Source: Glandiceps talaboti (Eukaryota > Hemichordata > Enteropneusta > Spengelidae). From it: a stretch of 64,000 bases of DNA. The translations under genes were made by a program, and so were the position numbers. This document shows positions 34,763 through 46,129 of this stretch, piece by piece. The DNA is taken from NCBI RefSeq assembly GCF_964340395.1, contig NC_135559.1, positions 19,539,150 to 19,603,149 on the forward strand. Reading direction: 5' to 3'. Position 1 is the stretch's first letter, and the number at the start of each line of letters is the position of its first letter. Below the pieces are notes generated by a model that saw only the letters and a program-made list of their open reading frames with translations, ran no database searches and was not told the DNA's origin.

Positions 34763-35479
34763 AAATTATTATTATGCATGGGATCCAAATGCTAAGGACC
34801 CCTTGCATAATAATAATACTAATGCATTATTTTGTGATGCTAAGCATGATCCCACATGTGATGTTAGCATAATTGATATGTTATCATCGTAGAATGGCAG
34901 TGGCGGGATGTGGTAGCAGTGGGATTTGGAAATGGTGACAGCAGTGGCATCATGCTAACGTCACAAAATAATGCAAAGTTAGATAACAAAATGAGTCAAA
35001 GTAAAATGTGATCCTCTCCAAATTTACATTTTCACAACGAACAGATTTGTAAAAAGTGTCCGCTCCCCATTACCCCGGTTCTCCACCTTGTAGTTTTGAT
35101 TGAGAAGGCTCCCTAGCAGTTTGTATTTGACAATGGGCAACATAAGCTTTACAAAATATGTGAATTCCTGGAGAAGGGTGGATAGTTTTGTGAATACATT
35201 CATGCAATGGCTTAGCTTTGATGAATAAGTTTCAGTCATTCTAGCTTGCCATACCCAACCAGTAAAAACGTGTAATTTTTTTTTAATTTATCCATCACAG
35301 ACAAAGGCATACACATTTTCCTATGTTGAAGCTATCTTTGCATTTTCTATTTTCAAACTGAAGGCTAGGCATAAGAACTTCATATATGTATATTCCACCA
35401 CCAGTGTTGCCGCCATGGCTTGTAGCCAATGCTTAATTGTTGCATGCTGAAATGTGTGTCCACTTCTTCATACGCTAAA
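34763..35479. other. No gene recognised
   Basis: Contains ATT-rich sequence and repeated TGATGCTAAGCAT-type phrases near 34835. No coding support. Confidence 0.45.
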
Positions 35480-36240
35480 AAGTTTCTTTTTGATCCTATT
35501 CAGAGAAATGTGTCAGGTTTTCCTCAAATGTCACTGGACAAGGCTGATGGTAAGGTAACTCCCTTACTATCTGGTGAAAGTAGTTTCGCAAGATGTCTTA
35601 TCAATGCTGCTATGTTCTTCTTAAGTGTACAACCAGTTTCCAAATAACAAGGGCAAAGATCTAAGTGGATGTTGCAGTATGTCTTTAGATCCATCTTCCT
35701 AGTTGTGTGTATCTGATTCGGTAGAATTCGACCACAACGATGATCATCTCTTTTGAGAATTCTGATAGAATGATCTTTGCTTTTGATTTCATGGTGCTGA
35801 AAGACTTTAGTTTTCATTTTTGAAGTCTGACTGAATGAAGAACCTGTCTTTGCTTTTGCTCCAAGGAACTCATTGCTGGCAGTCTCTCCTATTTCTTGAA
35901 AAGTGAGCAAATCATTTTGTAATCCTTAGGTGCAGATCATCAACAGCACTTGATTCAAAAAGATTGATTCAATAATCTTAGAGAATATCACCAACTGTTT
36001 GAACATTGTGTTAATCTTTCTGAATATGTGAAACAAGCGTATACAGTAAATGAACAGCTGGCTTGATGATGATGACTTTTTTTTTTTATTTGGATTATAT
36101 TCTTTTGAAACTGATGTAATTCAACGGCATGATTTTCATAATATGCAAAGTTAGACCCCTTCAAGTACATTTTGTGGACACCTTCATAAATGGTTTTGTG
36201 GTGCTTCCTTTCACCACAGGTTGTCTTGCCGTTCATTTAA
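35480..36240 (-). pseudogene. Decayed ORF of an uncharacterised multicopy family (tentative)
   Basis: The minus-strand frame 35524-35910 (128 codons) reads LLTFQEIGETASNEFLGAK, then MKTKVFQHHEIK, then ILPNQIHTTRKMDLKTYC, and ends in LKKNIAALIRHLAKLLSP. The order resembles large uncharacterised proteins that occur in many copies in marine invertebrates. More minus-strand open pieces follow at 35988-36236 and 36273-36608, separated by stops. I cannot name the family or its function. Confidence 0.35.
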
Positions 36241-36929
36241 GAATATGTGTTATTAACCCTTCTGCTATCACATCAGCTTCTATTGTGAGATCTGCAGACC
36301 CGCATCTTTGATATGCTTTGCTTCACGTGGTCATTGGTCTGTATATGTCTGTATATTTTAGCTCTAAATGAACTGACCGTCTTATTGGTTGTTGCATTAA
36401 TGTGATCAAACCATGTAATGATTTTTTTATTTCCAGCAGATGCTGATTCCTCAGTAGGTTGGGGTGATATGATTATTAAAAAAAATGACTTCTTCAGCAA
36501 AATTGAAGTGGGGTTATAACAGGGTTGGGTTGACATGACCGTTTTAGTCCTTATATCAGAGCTTACTATGGGATATTTTAGATATCCTTGGTTATTACGA
36601 ACATGCATGCATATGCATGTATGTCGCCATCTACAAATAGTTGATTTTTACAACAAATATGGTTGCTATTTAGTCAGGAACCACAAGAATCCTTTCACAT
36701 CTGTCCCATGATGTGTACAATCGTGTAATATTACCTTGGTATAAGATTATTTTGCACAGAAATTGGCAACACTTAAATACTACAACTCGTACGCATCTGT
36801 GATTTGCAAGAAAAAGCTTGATTTTTGGAATTATGACCAGAAGATCAGGGCCAAGGTCAAATTATATTATACTAACAGAAATATCGTATTTGATAATATA
36901 GGGGTAGACACTTGAATTGTGTCTCTATG

Positions 36930-37017
36930 TAGTATAGTTCACAAGATATATATGAACATACCAAATTCAATCCACCAGGCCATACCACAGGGGCTTCAAA
37001 TAGCCGTATTTGTTTTT

Positions 37018-37087
<70 letters not shown>

Positions 37088-37560
37088 GTTTACTTTTTCG
37101 TTTGCAACGATTTGGGGGTTTTTTGGGTTATAGTTTCGGGGTTTTTTTCGTTTTCAAAGATATATTTCCCTACAAGGACAAGGTGCCATGAAATAAAGAA
37201 ATAATTAGAAAAAGTGGTGTTGTATTTTGTTGTTCTTTTGTTGGTTTTAAAAACCACCTTTCACTATGACTAAATTATTAATTATTTATGAGCTTGTTCT
37301 ACTGAGCGCCCTGAACCATTGCCCCTTCCGCGGTCCAACTCACCATATTATTATGTAAATTAGTCTATTATGGTGAGTGGGGACAAGGAAGGGTTACCGG
37401 TTGAGGGCGCTCATCATCTAAGGTCAATATCGGGACAAGGAAGGTTTACCGGTTGAGGGCGCTCATCATCTAAGGTCAATATCACTCTTATCACTATAAT
37501 ATGAATAGTGTTTAGTAAGCATGTATAAGTGAATTCAAAACACAACAACTTTCGTTTAGC
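36930..37560. repeat. Duplicated segment D, copy 1, with (GT)n tract
   Basis: ATATATATGAACATACCAAA, then CCACAGGGGCTTCAAA, TTTGCAACGATTTG, TATATTTCCCTACAAGG and TTTGTTGGTTTTAA all recur in order at 38490-38740. The (GT)n microsatellite at 37020-37086 is specific to this copy. Confidence 0.85.
37284..37413. mobile_element. Foldback element, copy 1
   Basis: Left arm GTTCTACTGAGCGCCCTGAA with CAACTCACCATA; right arm is the reverse complement (TATGGTGAGTGGGG, GAGGGCGCTCA). A fuller relative is at 38761-38914. A 52-bp segment covering the right end is tandemly duplicated at 37380-37431 and 37432-37483. Confidence 0.8.
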
Positions 37561-37599
37561 TAACAGATGATAGATTCGTCACCTGAAGGCCTTTGTCTT

Positions 37600-37760
37600 T
37601 TACTTTTACTTACCCCCCCCCCCCCCGAATAATTTTGATTATAGTTATTGACATGGTATTTTCATGTCACAGTGGTTCTATAATTATGAACACACTCATA
37701 TGCTCATACAAATAACATGCTTTTCACAAGGACACCCATATAATGGCCCTTCAAATTTAC
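37600..37760. repeat. Repeat fragment shared with 60480-60600
   Basis: A C-run, then AATAAT(T/C)TT, TATTGACATGGT, AGT(G)GTTCTATAAT and CATACAAATAACATGC occur in the same order at both places. Confidence 0.7.
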
Positions 37761-37799
37761 CATATGACACATATGGTTAGTTTGAATCCGCATAAGGCG

Positions 37800-37945
37800 T
37801 GTAATAAGGTAAGGAAATACAATCTAAATACACCATTCAGTCGTGTATTGTTGGTTGAGGACATAGCATAAAAATAGTAAGTATCTATTGCATATATATA
37901 ATCCACATTTGTTTTCTATACGGTGTTCATCTACAATATTTACAG
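37800..37945. repeat. Dispersed repeat C, copy 2
   Basis: Partner of 13480-13650, sharing TGAGGACA-AGCATAAAAA and CGGTGTTCATCTACAAT. Confidence 0.65.
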
Positions 37946-38480
37946 CAATATCATCGATCAAGATAGGGTACTTGTATGAGTGTGTTGATCACTGTTATCA
38001 AATACCTATAATCACGTCCCAATGTATTACTATGGAGAAATCACGAGCTCTACCCGGGCAGTTATTTTCCATATCACGGACCGGCACACTATGTCAGGTG
38101 CTGGAATATTGGACAACATTCTTTCCCGTTGCTATACGCCTTGTTCATATGCGTATTGCAAAACTTTTTGGCATCCTGTACTAGTACGCTATCACAGCGG
38201 AAGCCAACGATATTCAAAAAGTAGCACCAGGAAAGACTTGTTTCACGGCATGCTTCATCATATTTTTTATTACATTTTTCTTATTGGTCGATCGTGGCAG
38301 GCATGCTGTTCATCATGGCAGGTATTCAGCCGTATACAACGTCATTTCTCCAAAACATCTGTTGCATAGTCAAATTATAATACCTTTATTAAATGCCAAA
38401 CCCTGTGTTAATTTTTGTTTCATGTTTCCTCATCTTTGTGCGTTTGTGTGTTTCGCGCGACTCGAGTGATACATGTACAT
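37946..38480. other. No gene recognised
   Basis: An open frame at 38022-38369 (115 codons) has no family resemblance or supporting context. Confidence 0.45.
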
Positions 38481-38940
38481 GCAAGGAGCTCGAGATATAT
38501 ATGAACATACCAAAATCAATCAACCATACCACAGGGGCTTCAAAATAGCCCTATTTGTTTAGGTTTTTTTTGTGTATTGGTAACTTTTTCTTTTTGCAAC
38601 GATTTGTTATTCTTTTATAGTTTCGTTTTTTTCCTAAAAATATATTTCCCTACAAGGTGCCATATAATAAAGAAATTATTTGAAAATCTTGTGTTGTATT
38701 TTTTGTTCTTTTGTTGGTTTTAAGAAACTACCTCTACTACGTATACGTCTACGTTAATTATTTATGAGTTTGTTCTACTGAGTGCCCTCAACCATTGGCC
38801 CTTCCGCTGTCCCACTCACCATGTTATCATGTAATTAGTATATTATGATATTATGGTGAGTGGGGACGAGGAAGGGTCATCGGTTGAGGGCGCTCAGTAG
38901 AACTAACTCATAAATATTTAATAAGGTAGTCATAGTAAAG
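38481..38940. repeat. Duplicated segment D, copy 2, with foldback element copy 2
   Basis: Second copy of 36930-37560, without the GT tract. It includes a foldback element (38761-38914) with 60-70 bp arms. It begins TTTATGAGTTTGTTCTACTG and ends with the near-exact reverse complement. Confidence 0.85.
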
Positions 38941-40729
38941 CTGATGTATTACAACCAACACACGAAGAGGTTAAAATTGATCTAGAAAAAATCCACTAGA
39001 TTTCAAATCATTACTTTATTACATGGGACCTTGTAGGAAAAAACTAATATGGCCAATTTCAAGCCCCTGTGGCCATACATGTCATGAGGTCTTGGCATAT
39101 GTCGAAATTTACAACGACGGTCGATTTACTTTCAGTTTAATGTCCCTTAAACTCTCTAAAAATGTTCAAATTATTTATTGTAAACGTATTTTAGCACTTC
39201 AACAGGTACACGATAAAACCTTTATGGCCAAGGTATTGTGACAGTTGAGTGGAAAATCAGTATTGTTTTGTCGAAAACGAGATACAGGATTCAACACAAA
39301 TAGCCTATTTAAAGAATAATAGCAAGCATTTGGATCAAAATTTCAAAAAGTTATTCAGTGCGATGTGGACATTTTTATCTATGACAACTGTAATTTAAAA
39401 AAAAACCACGAAAATTGCGTTGTACAACGTGAACAATGTGAAAAAATATTAAAAAATAATATATACAGGGTTTTAAATTTCACAATAACGTAAATAAACT
39501 ATGCTTTAAATTTAATGTTTTTGATGTTACGATGAACATTAAAGAGACAGACACTGAAAATGTTTTGTCAATATCTTTTTTTTGAACAAAGTTACAAAAA
39601 TATATCTGCATTAAAGAATTGGATGAAAAATAACCTGGACAACAACCTTAAGATTAAATATTTCTTCCATTCCATATTATAACATCTAAGGTCAAAATTA
39701 CTTTTATAACCATATGAAGAATATTGTTTATAGTAAGTATGTATAAGTGAATTGAAAACACAACAATGATAGACGCGTCAGCAGAAGGTCTTTATCTTCT
39801 AGTTTTAGTTATCATTTTTGTGACATTTAAGAGCTCTTAGTAATGAGATAATATAACATGGCATGTCTAATGTTGTCATTTAATAAAATCTACTAATCTA
39901 CATGACCTTAAACAAGTGTCTCTTGTTTCCATTCGGTTTATTGCTTAGTCCAGTGATGAATAGTTAAGCAAATTAAGCAAATTGTAATGCTATGTGCACT
40001 GTGATAGACACAGGGTGAGCAGTTTTTAAAATGCAGCAGGCATATTTTAGGTCCACATCTTCCTTGTTTGCATTAGGCCATATTTAGTACGACATTATGT
40101 TATTTATAAACATATTTGTAGCTGTACACTCGCTTGGACATTCGATTTGAATACATACGAATACATACTCTTAAAGTTGTCAACTCAAATCTGACATTAA
40201 GATATAATTCATTCTGAGGAATGGTTCGATGATGAGGGAGCACAGACAAGTAAAGCCTTCTGACATGTCTGTGGAGGGAGGAATCCTTACCATGCATGCA
40301 TGTTCTAACATTGCTAGAATCGAAGACAATTGTGCCGGTAGTCTGTCATTTGAGTTAGCCCACAACCCTGTATGGAAATCGAGTGGTATGGAGAAACTTA
40401 CCCCAAAATATATTCTCTCCAAAATCCGAAATTACTTATTTTCGAACCATTTCCAAAAAATAAAAAACTAACAAACAAAAAGAAAAACAATATATATTGA
40501 ATTTTAATGATATGTCCTCCTTGAAATTTTTTGTAAAACCAAAATAAATGAAGTAAACCTAAATAATCTCAAATAAATGAATTAAATAATGTTAACATGG
40601 AATTCATCGAAAAATTTAACATAAATGGTTAAAATTAGTTTGTAACTGCGAAAAATACAGCCAGAATAAGAATAATACTTTTGGCCATAACGTCTTGCCA
40701 TACCCTGCCAGCATTATCTATGGTAGGAA
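38941..40729. other. No gene recognised; partial segment D copy
   Basis: 39680-39810 matches 37460-37600 (ACATCTAAGGTCAA, GTATGTATAAGTGAATT, AACACAACAA), a third partial copy of segment D's right flank. Open frames at 39023-39241 and 40229-40471 are unsupported. Confidence 0.5.
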
Positions 40730-41282
40730 GTGCCGTGAGCTGAAAACATGACATAATGTCAGAAAAGAGGATATTGATGACATATCAAACAGTACTGTGA
40801 ACAATAGCAACTCAAGGTAAATTATAAAACAAATATTTAAACTTAAAGATATGCAAACATGTATATAACAACCTGTGCATGATGTCTATCAACTATGTGT
40901 ATTATTTTGTTTCTTATACAGGTCTTACTGGAGTGAGCCTACAAGTCAAAGCCCCAGCACATCAGAATCTCGAGGACAGTCTAATGGCACTGATAAAGTC
41001 CATTCTTGATACAAATACAAGGAATTGTGATGAATAGGGACGAATAAAGCCATTTATATCAGGGCGTTCAAACCATCATCAAACAGACAAGCAGGACGAC
41101 ACTTACTTCCAGGCATCTGTGACCCTTCTAAATAGTGAGTCAATCTGTTAACAAAGATTGTTGCGTGTTGTCAACAATTTCAAGTATCAATTTACGTTAG
41201 TTTTAGGAGCAAACGTCTCCCTTTATATTTTACCAGTACATGGTGGTGAAATTTCAACTGAAGAATTATAAACTACAAGGGT
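40730..41282 (+). promoter_or_regulatory. Conserved 5' flank of sulfotransferase copy 2
   Basis: Shares with copies 1 and 3 the phrases CAAACAGTACTGTGAACA, TTTCTTATACAG (acceptor-like, ending 40921), GCCCCAGCACATCAGAATC and AAATAGTGAGTCAATCTGTT. The further-upstream CA-repeat part seen in copies 1 and 3 is missing. Function is inferred from conservation. Confidence 0.5.
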
Positions 41283-42461
41283 ATGAATAAAAATATGAAA
41301 GTTAAGAAGATATTGCTGAAACTTTTTGTTTTGCTATGGGTCATCGTCATCGCATACTGGACAAGTGTACGTTCTTGTGATAGAACAAACACACAGTACA
41401 ATCGCGATCGGTTCCCAATGTTCAAAGAGTCGATGTACAACGAAAAAGTCATGACCCAGGTAACGACGCAGAAATACGGCACACGAAATATCAGTCAAAG
41501 AGGTGTAAACGTTCTAATCGTCGCTGGAATGCGTACTGGTTCTTCTTTTGTTGGGTACTTCTTTCGTTCGAATCCACACTTTTTCTATTTATTCGAACCT
41601 TTATTAGGCTTCAAAGACATCGGAATATGGCCTCGCATTTCTGTAGACGGAGTGAACACGTTGGCCGTGATGTATAACTGTGACTTCAGTGGCTATGCTA
41701 AACATTGGAACAAATATTTCAATTGGCTCTCGCCAAAGACTAGAGGCAAAAAATCGATCGAACACTGCCACGCTTTAGGCTATAGCAATGTTGGAAGTTG
41801 TTGTAAAAACGCACAACACAGGGCTGCTAAAATAATCCGTCTGCTGGATGTCAGAGATCTTATTCCGTTAATGGAAAGTCCCGATATCAACCTAAAAGTC
41901 ATCAACCTGGTCCGTGATCCAAGAGCAATGATGTCATCGTTGATGCCGGTTTATTACTCAAAATGGAATTTTAACAAAAAACAGAATAACAAGATACGAG
42001 ATGTTAGTGACCTAAACGAGTACCTAACTGATATCTTGAAACAGTACTGTGAACAGATGCACAGAAATTATATTTTACTAAATGCAAACACTTCATTGAC
42101 ACATGCTTGGAAAGAAAATTTTATAGTATTGCGTTTCGAAGATATTGCCCTAAATCCGAAGAAGTATGCTGATATCATGTACTCTCATGTTGGAATCGAT
42201 ATTGACAAAAAAGTGTATGAATGGATCGACAATAACACAAATGCCACAGAGCACGAACATGGTGGTTTTGGAACAGCAAAGAAATCGTCAGCTGTGATCA
42301 ACGATTGGCAGAGTAAAATGACCTTTAACCTTGTGAAGAAGATCCAGAATTATGCTGTGTGTACGGAATATATGAGTCAACTGCAGTACAACTTCGTTGA
42401 GAATGTATCTATGTATAAGAATGAAAGCATTGGTTTACTGAACCTACTTGGAAACCAATGA
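41283..42461 (+). CDS. Carbohydrate 6-O-sulfotransferase-like protein, intact copy 2
   Basis: 392 residues in one uninterrupted coding exon, close to the usual size of CHST1/3-type Golgi sulfotransferases, which sulfate the 6-OH of Gal, GlcNAc or GalNAc using PAPS. It is a type II protein: anchor at about residues 10-28 (LLKLFVLLWVIVIAYW), then a short stem. The 5'-phosphosulfate loop is GMRTGSSF with R84. The 3'-phosphate site is LVRDPRAMMSS with R211. A C-terminal FEDIALNPKKYADIMYSHVG block and SSAVINDWQSKM helix follow. Two Cys pairs (ending SCC near 169) may form disulfides. The stop TGA is new: about 20 bp present in copy 1 after GGAAACCAA is deleted. Acceptor substrate unknown. Confidence 0.93.
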   Translation: MNKNMKVKKILLKLFVLLWVIVIAYWTSVRSCDRTNTQYNRDRFPMFKESMYNEKVMTQVTTQKYGTRNISQRGVNVLIVAGMRTGSSFVGYFFRSNPHFFYLFEPLLGFKDIGIWPRISVDGVNTLAVMYNCDFSGYAKHWNKYFNWLSPKTRGKKSIEHCHALGYSNVGSCCKNAQHRAAKIIRLLDVRDLIPLMESPDINLKVINLVRDPRAMMSSLMPVYYSKWNFNKKQNNKIRDVSDLNEYLTDILKQYCEQMHRNYILLNANTSLTHAWKENFIVLRFEDIALNPKKYADIMYSHVGIDIDKKVYEWIDNNTNATEHEHGGFGTAKKSSAVINDWQSKMTFNLVKKIQNYAVCTEYMSQLQYNFVENVSMYKNESIGLLNLLGNQ

Positions 42462-42504
42462 AATCCATTTAGATGACTTCATAATTTATGTTTAGAATCA
42501 ATCT

Positions 42505-42605
42505 GATTAGATGTCTTTATTTACCTCTATTTACATCATTTAGTGTCTTTTGTTTTGTTCCGATTGATCGCCGTCTTCCCACATCTAACCCTGTGTAATA
42601 GAAAA
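42505..42605. repeat. Single arm of the foldback element behind copy 1
   Basis: Matches 22155-22246 (TTACCTCTATTTACATC, GATCGCCGTCTTCCCACATC), but no inverted partner follows, so the element was truncated here. Confidence 0.75.
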
Positions 42606-42689
42606 TTTCGTTCGAATCTCGCGCTTTTGAGTAGCCAGTCAGGATGATGAATTTACGTAGTTGCGGCACAGGAAAAAGAAATTAAAATT

Positions 42690-42850
42690 TGAAAAATAAC
42701 AAGCATGCATAGAAATGTCCGTATGTTGACACCTATGTTATCAATATGCTTTCTAATGATATAAATTATTTTGCCCTTTGCCTTGATTGCCAAAGTCATA
42801 GGCATAAAGTGTGTAAAACGTCATATTTTTCCCACATCTATGGACTAGTC
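42690..42850. repeat. Inverted copy of 23570-23745
   Basis: Reverse complement of the 72-bp-repeat flank in block 1, with GCTTTCTAATGATAT, AATTATTTTGCCCTTTGC and TTCCCACATCTATG. Confidence 0.75.
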
Positions 42851-43179
42851 TAGTGTTGAGCTTGGGCGGGGTTGGGGGTTGGAAATCCTCGAAACCGAAA
42901 ATCTACTGACGTAACTTCCAGTAAATACATTATAAATATGAACCTGCTGCCATCTATCTACCATCTATCTACCTGTATAGTCTCACTGCACCTAGTCGCG
43001 AAGCAGGCCAGGCATGAAACATGCTCTACTCAATAAACCACTTCAAGTTTATACCTTGATTCAAACAGGCTGTTTATTCATTACTGTATACTTTCAATGA
43101 GCCGATCAATGTACAAAGTATCCCTAGAAACGAGTAGCAGATAAAATTAAAGCTGTAAGAAGCGATTGTGGGGTCTTCT

Positions 43180-43640
43180 ACATGCCAAATTGTAAGGGTA
43201 TCGATACGCTGGTTTCAGAGAAGAATATTTTAAAAAAAGATTGGAGGAAAATCAAATATGGCCACCACTGGATTTTTTAAATCAATGATTGCATGAAACT
43301 ATGAATTTACATTGTTTAACGTTTACAAATTTTAAAGTAGTCAAATAGTTGTTGATTCTATTTGCCAAAATGCAAGTCAATCAGTGCAGTGTTTTGGAAA
43401 AATTGTCATTTTTAAATTTTCGTAAAATCCAATATAGCCGCCATAGCGGTCGACCGACTGCAACACTTTTCGCAAACTTGAAAGGCATCACTTAGATGAT
43501 GCTATACAAAAATGATCACACCAAGTCGACAGCTCGTTCTGGAGAAGAAGATTTTTAAAGGAAAAATGTTTTTTTTTCGAAAATCTAATATGGCGGCCAA
43601 GGTCACGTGACTGCACGCGGTTTTATTACAAACTTTAAAG
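43180..43640. repeat. Diverged repeat with CCAATATGGCGGCC-type blocks
   Basis: Three irregular units each end in AATC(C/T)AATAT(G/A)GC(C/G)GCC-like sequence followed by variable text. The last carries AAGGTCACGTGAC, as at 24170-24195. Non-coding. Confidence 0.55.
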
Positions 43641-43659
43641 TAGTCAAGTAGTTTATTCT

Positions 43660-44411
43660 ATTTGATCATCAATGCACTATTGTTATTATTCACTAATAAA
43701 TTATATTAGTTATATACTACTATGTGAATATTATGGACATATTCAGAACTTATGTAGTCCGTACGATACGGCATTCACTCCATGCTATCAGCCAGTGTTG
43801 GTTAAGAAGACTTATAGGGCTGAACAACATGCCCAAAACGTATATTACCTATTGAAAATACCGGTACGATACTTTGGTGTTTATTTGCACACATTCCAGT
43901 GTACCTATACTATCAATACTTTAAGGTTGTAACACAATGACGCTTATTTGCTCACATTCCAATGTACCTACCTTATCAATAACTGATTATTGTTTGAGTC
44001 TTGAGTTTTTCACTGCAACATACTATTCAAAATGAAAGTGGAAATCATGCAGTGAACACCTTATATGTATTTATACATACGTTCGTTCAGTTTCAATAGA
44101 TAAACATACATTGGATAATCTTTGTAGAAATACTACATATTATCAATGTTTATGTAGATTATAATAACTTTCTGGACCCCCGTTTGTTGTCAGTAGGACA
44201 GTTATGAGTATAATACACACGTAAAATGAAAGATGATTAGTTTGTTATTTCACTGTGGGTTTACACTACGATCCATTTCACCAGAAGGGTCAGGGTCATC
44301 AGGAGTATGGGTGGGCTCGCTGTCAGTGTGCATACATGTACACTGTTACAGTAGTGCAAGCGTGTGCGGAAAACCTTCTTCTACCTCCAACCAGAGGCCA
44401 AACTCGAACAG
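43660..44411. repeat. Duplicated block, paralogue of 25430-26340 and 27185-27355
   Basis: Collinear with block 1, but lacking most 62-bp units and the 26341-27160 insertion. Paralogy stops abruptly at AGGCCAAACTCGAACA (44396-44411), where the Penelope-like relic begins, and resumes at 48123. Confidence 0.8.
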
Positions 44412-44419
44412 AAAGAATC

Positions 44420-46115
44420 GTACGGCTTTAAATGAAGAAAAACTCCACCCCCAGATTGTTGAAATGTCTTCAAATGACCAAGTGCGAGGACGATTTCCTA
44501 CATGTTATCGAGAATATAAAATTGAGAAACATTAAATGTGAATTTCTATCTAAGCTATGCAAAGATGCAAAAACTATTAAACAATCAGAATATATATTCG
44601 TCCCGGCCGACAAAACTAACAACCACTACAAGTTCCAGAAGGAAGAATATCCCAAACTGTTAAAATGCATTACCACAGCGAAATACAAAAGAACCCCCCC
44701 CCCACCTCACAAACCAACCAAATCGATGTCAAAGCAAAATGTATCGCAAAAAAACTTCAACTGGAAGACAGAAGAGAGTCTCTCGCAAAGGAACCAGCAT
44801 TCATCACTGTAAAGTCTTGTTATGTGGATGCGTATATGATTGTGTGAGTGGGTTGATACTAGAGATAGACACAGTAGACAGTGTTTGCTATTTGAATGCT
44901 TACTACGGTATGAATACTTTATTCACATATGTACAGATGATATAAGGATCAGTTACACTTTGATGAGGAGGTGGTATGTGGATCTTTAAGTCATTAGGAC
45001 CACTTGGTGGTTGAATGTTTATTTGTGGATACTACAATCATAATCAAGGACCAGACTATAGAGAAAACTTCCCTAACCACGTACAGTGTAGACTCATCAA
45101 CCCCACCAAATAAAAGCGAAATCGGTGTAATAAGCAAAAACATACTCAACCGCATCAGCAAGGACATCGTTAAAGCCACCAATACCAACCAATAGAAAAT
45201 CACTAATTCCATCATAGAATGGTTCACGTCTATCACAATAAACAATCATGCTCCTTCCTCGTGTTCGATGTGGTTGAATTCTACCCATCAATTACCCAGA
45301 ATCTCCTAGATGAAGACTTGACTTTGCATCGAGATTTACAACAATCACGAACAGAGAAAAAGAAATAATCATGCATACAAAGAAAACTTTACTCTTCCAT
45401 GACGATTTCACCGGTACCATGGCACAAGTTCAACCCACCATACCTATTCGATATCACGATGGGCTGCTATGACGGAGCAGAAACTTGCGAACTCATAGGC
45501 ACCTATCTACTTAGTAAAGTAAGCCATATGTTTGACGTGGTGGGGTTATAAAGAGATGACGGCTTGGCCATACCCTGCAACCATTCACCATCGAAAGCAA
45601 ACAGAGTGGCCAAACAGCTACCTTCAGAATTTAAGAAACTCGGCCTCAGAATCACTACTGACCAAAGTATCAAAATAGCCAATTTCCTCGACGTCAACTT
45701 CAACTTGAACGACGGGTCACACCACCCATACGCCAAACCTAACAGCACCACCGGTACCCACTACGTCAATAAGAAATCAAACCACTCCAATACCATAATT
45801 AAGGCCACACCCAGCCCAGTAAACCCAAAGACTATCCAGTTATGAACAACAATTCATTGCCACTACATCCACCTACCAAGATGCACTCAATGGAGCTGGA
45901 TAAAATCACACGCTCACATTCTCCCCAAAACGTCATCTGATTTAACCCACCCTACAACAAACATATGTCGCAACTAATGTCGGTAGCAAATTTCTGCACC
46001 TCAGACAAACACTTCGGATTGGAGAGGGATTTAGCGATTTCACTTAACATAAATTTTGCGTGGGTACCAAGAAAAACAAAATTGAAACTCTGCTATTCTT
46101 ACACTGATTTATCGT
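44420..46115 (+). pseudogene. Penelope-like retroelement reverse transcriptase relic
   Basis: Pieces in several frames line up with Penelope-like reverse transcriptases. In order they are FVPADKTNNHYKFQKEEY (44600), IDVKAKCIAKKLQLEDRRES and EPAFITVK (44725-44815), CRLINPTK (near 45090), SEIGVISKNILNRISKDI, SCSFLVFDVVEFYPSITQ (45250, motif A region), RDDGLA (45552, motif C), IANFLDVNFNLNDGSHHPYA (45675), and FNPPYNKHM (45940). The Tyr of YRDD is replaced by TAA at 45549-45551. A further stop replaces Trp in the IWFNPPY block. About 235 bp (roughly 44815-45045) interrupt the domain. No GIY-YIG domain follows, so the element is dead and 3' truncated. Confidence 0.85.
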
Positions 46116-46129
46116 TATCGCAAGGAACC

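Noticed and set aside
36919-37204. Val/Cys-repeat open frames (also 54043-54243, 63109-63628)
   Set aside because: Translated GT, CA, TATG and GAAT microsatellites.
38022-38369. 115-codon plus-strand ORF
   Set aside because: No family resemblance; overlapping open frames in other phases suggest a chance low-stop region.
44815-45045. Retained intron in the Penelope-like relic
   Set aside because: The nearest GT start would delete conserved VK residues, and the 3' edge lacks a pyrimidine tract; an insertion fits better.
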